DNA from: Zarea fungicola
Lineage: Eukaryota; Ascomycota; Sordariomycetes; Hypocreales; Cordycipitaceae
NCBI GenBank assembly: GCA_900169235.1
Contig: FWCC01000531.1
Span: 1 to 35,587, forward strand
Reading direction: 5' to 3'
Length of the DNA: 35,587 nt
The notes under the pieces were generated by a model. That model was not told where the DNA came from. It saw only the letters and a program-made list of their open reading frames with translations, and searched no databases. Positions 29,901 through 35,587 of this stretch are shown one piece after another (the stretch's first letter is position 1; each line of letters begins with the position of its first letter). The position numbers and the translations under genes were made by a program.

Positions 29901-32075
29901 CCAGTTTAAATAGATTAGAACTTTCTTAATTATTTTAAATAACCACTAGTTTTATTATTAAGAGTTTTACTCTTAATTTAATTTCTAAATAATTAGAAAC
30001 TATAAGCTTAATTTTAAAACTACCTAAATCTTGGTATAAAGCTGCGATTCGTTTTGTGCATCGCGTGCTGCCACAGCCAGTGTCAGGGCAGCGGCGAAGG
30101 GATCACCGAAGCCTGACGATAAAAGACACGTGACGAAGCACCGGGTATATAGATACGAGCTGGCATTGACCTCGAAGAGGTAGACCAGCAATGATTCCTA
30201 CATCTATATGGGGCCTTCCTGCACATACTGTGAATACACGCACTCTCGTCTCTTGTTCCCTTACAGCCAGCGGCCTAACGTACTAAGGTAGCTAGTAACC
30301 CTTGGAGTGGTCCATTTAGTGTATGGTAGAAGCGGTTGTCTTGATAAGCTGATTCTTGACTGGCCCGTCCCTTTTCCAGTGCCGAGAAATCAGTAAGCTT
30401 GGCCGGAGCATAAAGAATATAACAGAGACAGAAAAACGAGACAGTCACGCGAACAAGAGCACGCATAAGCTATGATGTTAAGTACGGGGAAGCTTTCAAC
30501 AGCCCTTGGTTTTGTCTACACTTGAATCTCAATGTTGTGGCGGTTGAATTGGCTTGTCAAGCAACGTATAGAAGAAAGGCGGCTGCAGGCATCCGTCAGT
30601 AAAGGTGGCGTTGGCGGACGGCATTGCCACGGAGACAAGAGGTCAGTTTGTGAGGTTCAGTGAAATAGAGTGTCTGTATTCACAAATGTACGGGTCCCCT
30701 GTGGAAAGGAATTATCGCTGGCTGGTTGCGGGTAACTCCCAGCCAGCGACCTGCGGGCTTATTCGATCTCAGTGACCTGTGGCCCTGGCTGACGATTAAA
30801 ACTTTTGTTATAGGACGTCTTTTCAAGCAGTCACTGTTGCTGAGTACCGGCATAGATTTCTACCGGCTACCGACGCTGTAAAAATAATCAATCATAATGC
30901 CCTGCGAGGTACTAGATTCACACGTTTAACGGGCGAATTGAGATAATATCAACAATCTGCCCACCTCGAAAAGTATGATTGCTGCCCGTCTACATAGTTG
31001 AAATGTACATAGATTGCTCGTCCATCTTACAACCCCCGTGCCGTTGGCGTTTTGATATCACAGATGGAAGATATTCTTGCAATCCGATAAAATGGAGCCC
31101 ATAAAGCTAAATTACAACAATAATAAGCGAGTAACTGGAACACCACCAGGCAAAGGCGACGATACCCGGATGTTTACGTCCTGCTCCTTTTATCCATCAA
31201 TTTTCTCATTTAAACTGCTATAGTTATCTGCATCCTGATACAGCACATACTACCGATTTCAGACTCTAGACTAAAACATGAATCGCTATCTCTTGCTCCT
31301 TTACATCAGCGTGTCGGTATCTGCACTGGTCCGGCTACGGCATTAGAAGGGCCATGATACAAACCACACTCATGCACCATGGTAGCATAGCGGGCCAAGG
31401 ACACGGGAAGAGGAAAATACTGCGCTCGATTGCAAACAGCCCTGGTTGCACCCTCAAGTGAGACGAATATAGGAGTCCCCTCATAGTGATGGTCTTATCA
31501 TATAGCTGGAGTTCAGTGCCTGGGATAGTGGTCTACATTGACGGTCTAATGCAGCTAGTAAAATAATTGTGAGAGAGTTCTTCGAAAGGCATGGAAAATT
31601 GATTTTCAGAAGAACCTGAAGTTCTGGGGGTATCTTCCGCGTTGTGCCTATCCTGGGTCGGAAATACTCGCACTCTTTTTTTTAGAGTTAACCGTCGCTG
31701 CACGTAGGCATATTCTCGCTTGTAAGCAATAATTAATAATGCTGCAAACTAGCTAGTGGCGTATTCTGTAAGTTCAGTGGCGTTGGCGTAGACACTAGCT
31801 GAGAGCGCTTCTTCAGCTCCTTCAGCTCGTCGGCGATGTGCTTTCGGCGTTAAAATAGAACGGTTAACTAGATAGAAGAAAGCCGTACATTGTCTCCAAA
31901 TTGATCGGTGCCGCACTATACTAAAGCCGGGATCGTTCATAATATTATGCGTAGAATGTAGCTAGGCAAGCTTGTTTTGGCCTATAAATACAGCATGATC
32001 TCCGTTTCAGCTGCACATCAAACGATCAACTAAAATACTACGATCCCAACCATTCTCCAGCCCCCCAAGTTAACA
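29901..32075. other. AT-rich gap and upstream region of the extended SDR
   Basis: 29930-30030 is extremely AT-rich. A minus-strand frame 30466-30275 (63 aa) starts with a signal-peptide-like sequence (MRALVRVTVSFFCLCYILYA) and could be a small secreted protein, though nothing else supports it. Minus-strand open stretches without starts at about 31310-31700 match no family. The last 100 bp is the core promoter of the downstream gene. Confidence 0.35.
31983..31990 (+). promoter_or_regulatory. TATA box of the extended-SDR gene
   Basis: TATAAATA lies 93 bp upstream of the ATG at 32076, with a CCATTCTCCAGCCCCCC pyrimidine-rich stretch just before the start, a common initiator context in filamentous fungi. 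Confidence 0.5.
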
Positions 32076-33107
32076 ATGACTTCACCATCAGAGCAGACCC
32101 TCCTCATCACTGGTGCGAACAGCTTCGTCGGGGGTCATATCATTAGTCTAGCACTCAACAAAGGATACCACGTTCGAGGAACAGTACGCTCCGAGGCTTC
32201 CGCCGCCAAGGCCGCTGCTTTGTTCCCACAATTTGCTTCGACCTTGTCCCTGAGCGTCATTGGTGACTCTGGTGATGAGAAAAGCTATGCCAAGGCATTC
32301 GCTGGAACTGGTAAGCCAATTACTGGTGTCATCAATGTCGCTGCTCCTTTCCTGTTAAAGGTGGACAATATTGCTGCCGAATTATTGGATCCAGCAGTAA
32401 ATTGTGCATTGGCCATCGTTCAAGCAACAAAGAATTATGGCACCCATGTTCGCCGTTTTATAAACACGTCTTCATTTGCCGCTATTTGCGACTTCAGCCA
32501 AGGTTTCCGCCCCGGGTACACTTACACGGAGGAGGACTGGAACCCCCAGGGCTATCAAGATGCACTCAAAGCTGATGTGCCTACCGCCTACTGTATTTCG
32601 AAGGCCCTTGCCGAAAAGGCGCTTTGGGACTTTGTCGCGCAGAAGAAGCCCGCATTCTCCCTCACAGCACTAAATCCTGCTTGGGTATTTGGGCCTCACG
32701 TTGGACCAATCACCAACCTCAGATCGCTGAATGAATCCACGGAGGCTCTCCACAAGATGCTGGACGCCAAGTCTGTTCCGGGAACGGATTTTGCAGCTTT
32801 CTGCGATGTCCGCACTGTTGCTGCTGCGCACATTGCTTCGTTCGAGACACTTGAGGCGGCGAACCAGCGATTTCTGTTGGGACAGCACTTTGACTACCAG
32901 AGCGCGGCGGATGCCGCCCGACAAGAGCTTCCAGAACTAAAGAGCCGAATTCCAGAGGGTAAGGTGGGTGCTGGGAAATTAGAAGCAGTGTACGCTGTCA
33001 ATGGAAACAAGGCAGAAAGAGTACTGGGGCTCAAATATATCCCACTCGAGCAATGCATGAAGGATTCATTTGTCCAATTGCTACAAGCTGAAAAGGCTGC
33101 TAGATAG
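32076..33107 (+). CDS. Extended SDR, GRE2/dihydroflavonol-reductase-like
   Basis: Intronless gene of 343 aa, ATG 32076 to TAG 33105-33107. The N-terminal cofactor motif is ITGANSFVGGHI (11-22), followed by GTVRS, whose Arg favours NADPH. INVAAPF, an INTSSFAAI strand with Ser132/Ser133 and AYCISKALAEKALW with Tyr172 and Lys176 give the catalytic Ser-Tyr-Lys set. LNPAWVFGPHV is the typical family stretch after the active site. Relatives include methylglyoxal/aldehyde reductase GRE2 and dihydroflavonol-4-reductase-like enzymes, which reduce aldehydes or ketones with NADPH. The start is good (AACAATGAC), with a TATA box 93 bp upstream. One variation: the second position of the TGxxGF motif is Ser instead of Gly. 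Intact and probably expressed. Confidence 0.9.
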   Translation: MTSPSEQTLLITGANSFVGGHIISLALNKGYHVRGTVRSEASAAKAAALFPQFASTLSLSVIGDSGDEKSYAKAFAGTGKPITGVINVAAPFLLKVDNIAAELLDPAVNCALAIVQATKNYGTHVRRFINTSSFAAICDFSQGFRPGYTYTEEDWNPQGYQDALKADVPTAYCISKALAEKALWDFVAQKKPAFSLTALNPAWVFGPHVGPITNLRSLNESTEALHKMLDAKSVPGTDFAAFCDVRTVAAAHIASFETLEAANQRFLLGQHFDYQSAADAARQELPELKSRIPEGKVGAGKLEAVYAVNGNKAERVLGLKYIPLEQCMKDSFVQLLQAEKAAR

Positions 33108-34531
33108 CTAAGCAGCACGACAGTGCTGCAGGTAAATTATGAAAAGATTTCATGAATGTCAAGATTCATATTTGTTCGCAGCCAAGTGCACTTAGCCAGT
33201 GAGTATTTACCTACTCATTAAGAAGCCATCGACATCGAGTGAAGAGTTTTGTCTTTTTTTTTCATTAGCCTCTGCTTTTCTATGCAATAATGTAGCTACA
33301 AAAGAAGCAGACCCCCATGGTGGAACTTCTTTCTCATCGTATCACATCTGCCCATTAGCCAAGAGTTATCCATGGCAACAGCTTTTTAGCCTCATGTAAG
33401 TAAGAATATTAATAAAAACTGCCCACGCCCGACAAGCCAGAATTAAATAGCAAGGTCAGCCACATCTTACATTTACAACAGCATCCATTATAATCTTCAA
33501 TTTAACCTTGCTTCTGCCTTCGAATCCGAAGTTGAGCACTAATTAACCTCAATGCCGCACTGCTTGTTTCATTTAACCTTTGGACAAACTTGGTGACCCT
33601 TTGCCTTCCAGTAACCCAAATCTGAGATTATTAAATGCTGATATCAAAAAGACCTATAATTGTAACTGGTGCATGGAGGGGTTATAGGTGGTTCCGAATC
33701 TCACATATTTATTTGCAAGAAATGGCTGGCTAGTGAATGGCTTCTGGGCTGGAAATGGCTAACACAATCAAACGGTTGCACCTTGCATATATTTGGACGC
33801 TGAGTCTGATGTGCTACTTATCGCTATGAGCTACAGATCAAGACCTACAATAAACTTGATAAGCGAACGGCCGAATCTGGTCCTCTCGCCGTAATGTTCA
33901 ACTTTCCTCGAATCGTGACCAGAGTTACAGTATCAGCGACTGTTTTCAAGTAGATGCACCTAGCTGATGGGTTAACTGATAGCTGGATGTGTCTCATATA
34001 TCTTAACGTAGTCGCTTCATTTGGGTCCGCAGTCAGATGAGGCAACAGAGCCTGGCACATGGCACTTCAAAAATGCGTGTTGAATAACTCTTGCTAGGCA
34101 GCATTGAAGCAGGCACATTAAATCAAATTCCGGTATAGTCACTTCCCAGCAATGAAAAAGTCCAGCATGAGAGCAGTAGTTGCTAACAACGGCTTATGGG
34201 GACAGCTGGGAAGTTCATTGTGGCAGCATCGCGGCCTGGAGGCGAAGCAGTTCCTTGTCACTCGGAAATGGTAAGTACCCCTTTTTATTTAGCCACACAA
34301 GCTTTCTATAGGGTCCAATGTAATTGGAAGTACTGTATCAACAGAGTGAGCAACTTCTTAGCTTACCATGTCGGTAGGTACAATCACCAATCTTCGAAGA
34401 CCATGTTGAGTAAAAGTTGATCACCGAGACTGATTGACCAGTATAGGGAAACTATAAGGAGCAGTAAAACGTGATCTAAACCCATAAACGTCATAAAAGA
34501 GCTTTTCAAGCAGGCGGCGAGGTTGCCGTCT
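33108..34531. other. 1.4-kb intergenic region
   Basis: No gene is supported. A plus-strand ATG at 34196 starts a 25-codon frame ending exactly at a strong donor (GTAAGT at 34271), with possible acceptors at 34292 and 34311, but the intron would be very short and the product is unrecognised. A minus-strand 71-codon frame at 33845-34060 also lacks support. Confidence 0.4.
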
Positions 34532-35323
34532 TTAATGTGCCAGGCCAGTTGCGTTCATGAGCTCGGCATCTTCGTCGACCTCGTCCCACTCTCCATTTCC
34601 AGTTCCTGCATGAAGCCTAATCGCAATTGCCTGACCATTTTGGCGAGCGACTGAAATATACGGCGGACCCCCAACCGAGTCTTGGCCAACTATGCTGCAG
34701 TATTAGCATCGTACATTTCACAAACAACATGTGGGATGCTTACATGCCAGGCCTCCTAAGGTAAAGCCGTAGTTGTCAGTGTCGCCGTCCATGTGGTTCA
34801 GCGTAATAGTCTCCATATAGTAGCCAAATTCCACCTCTTCCTCCTTATCATTACTTCCAGTCATGATTTTCCTGGCCGCAGCCGTCGTTAGGTACTCGGT
34901 GGATAAGACGGTGCACACACCGCCGTCGTCGTAGTATGATCCGGCTCGGGTCCATTGAACACCCTCTGGAAGAATATGATCCAATTCAACAGATTCGTCT
35001 TCCGACCGAGACGTTTCCTCATATGCCTCCCATTCCTGTACCGACTGTGTCATGTCAATGGAGCCATCGGAAACCCAGTACACGTAGCACTCCATGTCAC
35101 ATCCCAGCCCTTGAGCAGCTTCAGGCTGTTCGACCTCCCTGGTCGCTGAGCGCCAGATTCCTGGCTTGCAATTAATAATACCACTACTTTGGCTTGTGGC
35201 GCAGCTCTCATCATCGCCGTTTGTGTGCCCGCAAAAAACAATGCCGTATCCGAAGGGTGGGGAGTCGCTGATGTGGAATCGTCTGGGCGACAGCTGCATA
35301 ATCTGGTCGAAACGATCCTCCAT
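34532..35323 (-). CDS. Hypothetical protein, acidic, two exons
   Basis: Exons 35323-34744 and 34689-34532 (TAA); intron 34690-34743 has GTAAGC, branch ATGCTAATAC and CATAG, phase 1; the product is 245 aa. I recognise no family. The protein is acidic (runs such as ETSRSEDESVELD, NDKEEEVEFGYY, EWDEVDEDAE) and has no signal peptide or membrane segment. Several Cys residues occur in the first half (FCGHTNGDDESC, GCDMECYVYW). A Gly-rich GFTLGGLAFGQDSVGGPPY spans the splice, which supports the intron because the frame then continues to a clean stop. The start is the ATG at 35323; further upstream there is no ATG in frame before the repeats at 35441. Confidence 0.6.
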
Positions 35324-35587
35324 TGCTAGAATTAAAGCTTTTTGCAAATATATCCTCAGACCAACGACTGTTATTTGAATTCTGTAATTTGAATACTGTA
35401 AAGGATGAGCTTTCGAAAATGGAACGAGGCCAATGACCAGCGTATTTCTAGTTTGACAGACCTCGTATTTCTAGTCTGACAGTGCCCCGCTCGCAGGCTA
35501 CCATTTGTGGCTGACTTGATTAGTTAAAGATAGCGGTGGCAGTGAGTCAAGCTATGTGAGCCTGCTGCCTATACTTGTGCCACGCCC
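35324..35587. other. Upstream flank with a 19-bp direct repeat
   Basis: CGTATTTCTAGTTTGACAG at 35441-35459 recurs at 35464-35482 with one change (T to C), a spacing of 23 bp. It could be a paired regulatory site for the minus-strand gene or a small duplication. Nothing else is visible up to the window end. Confidence 0.5.

Noticed and set aside
30275..30466. 63-aa frame with signal-like N-terminus
   Set aside because: Short, few cysteines, no promoter or splice support; could be chance in a 2-kb gap.

Overview
The window is nuclear DNA of a filamentous ascomycete (Pezizomycotina). The evidence is short 48-132 nt introns with GT(A/G)AGT-type donors and CTAAC-like branch sites, a Zn2Cys6 regulator, a GPI-anchored Ser/Thr-stalk protein, BBE-type and GMC oxidoreductase families, and long AT-rich gaps holding transposon debris. 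The protein style suits Sordariomycetes, perhaps Hypocreales, but I cannot name a species. The first 25 bases carry degenerate CCCTAA units, and the gene-poor, relic-rich content is typical of subtelomeric or accessory DNA.

Layout. 0-5 kb: a cipB-like medium-chain reductase (-), the 3' half of a berberine-bridge-type FAD oxidoreductase abutting a transposase tail, an atypical NAD(P)-binding epimerase-like protein (-), and the terminal ~90 residues of a thioester-reductase domain (+). 7-10.3 kb: a four-exon GPI-anchored purple acid phosphatase. 10.3-12.7 kb: a decayed, transposon-like stretch with a reverse-transcriptase scrap. 12.7-14.4 kb: a type-B carboxylesterase with one in-frame TGA. 15.4-16.5 kb: a classical SDR (-). 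16.5-19.1 kb: repeats, two adjacent 270-bp solo LTRs and a polyketide-synthase-type C-methyltransferase fragment. 19.1-20.0 kb: a Cys-rich single-pass membrane protein (-). 22.1-23.0 kb: a haloalkane-dehalogenase-like hydrolase (+). 24.0-26.2 kb: a six-exon Zn2Cys6 transcription factor (-). 27.0-27.6 kb: a GMC oxidoreductase 3' relic (+). 27.6-28.7 kb: an HSL-type esterase (-). 28.7-32.1 kb: repeat-bearing gap. 32.1-33.1 kb: an extended SDR (+). 34.5-35.3 kb: an unrecognised two-exon gene (-).

How the parts may fit. Several intact enzymes (reductases, SDRs, hydrolases, one pathway-type regulator) sit among broken pieces of polyketide or NRPS-like megasynthase, BBE and GMC genes. My inference is an eroded secondary-metabolism or detoxification neighbourhood rather than a working cluster: no complete megasynthase, P450 or transporter is present. 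The most distinctive intact gene is the haloalkane-dehalogenase-like enzyme. Exon models below were worked out by hand from splice signals and reading-frame phase; all close in frame.
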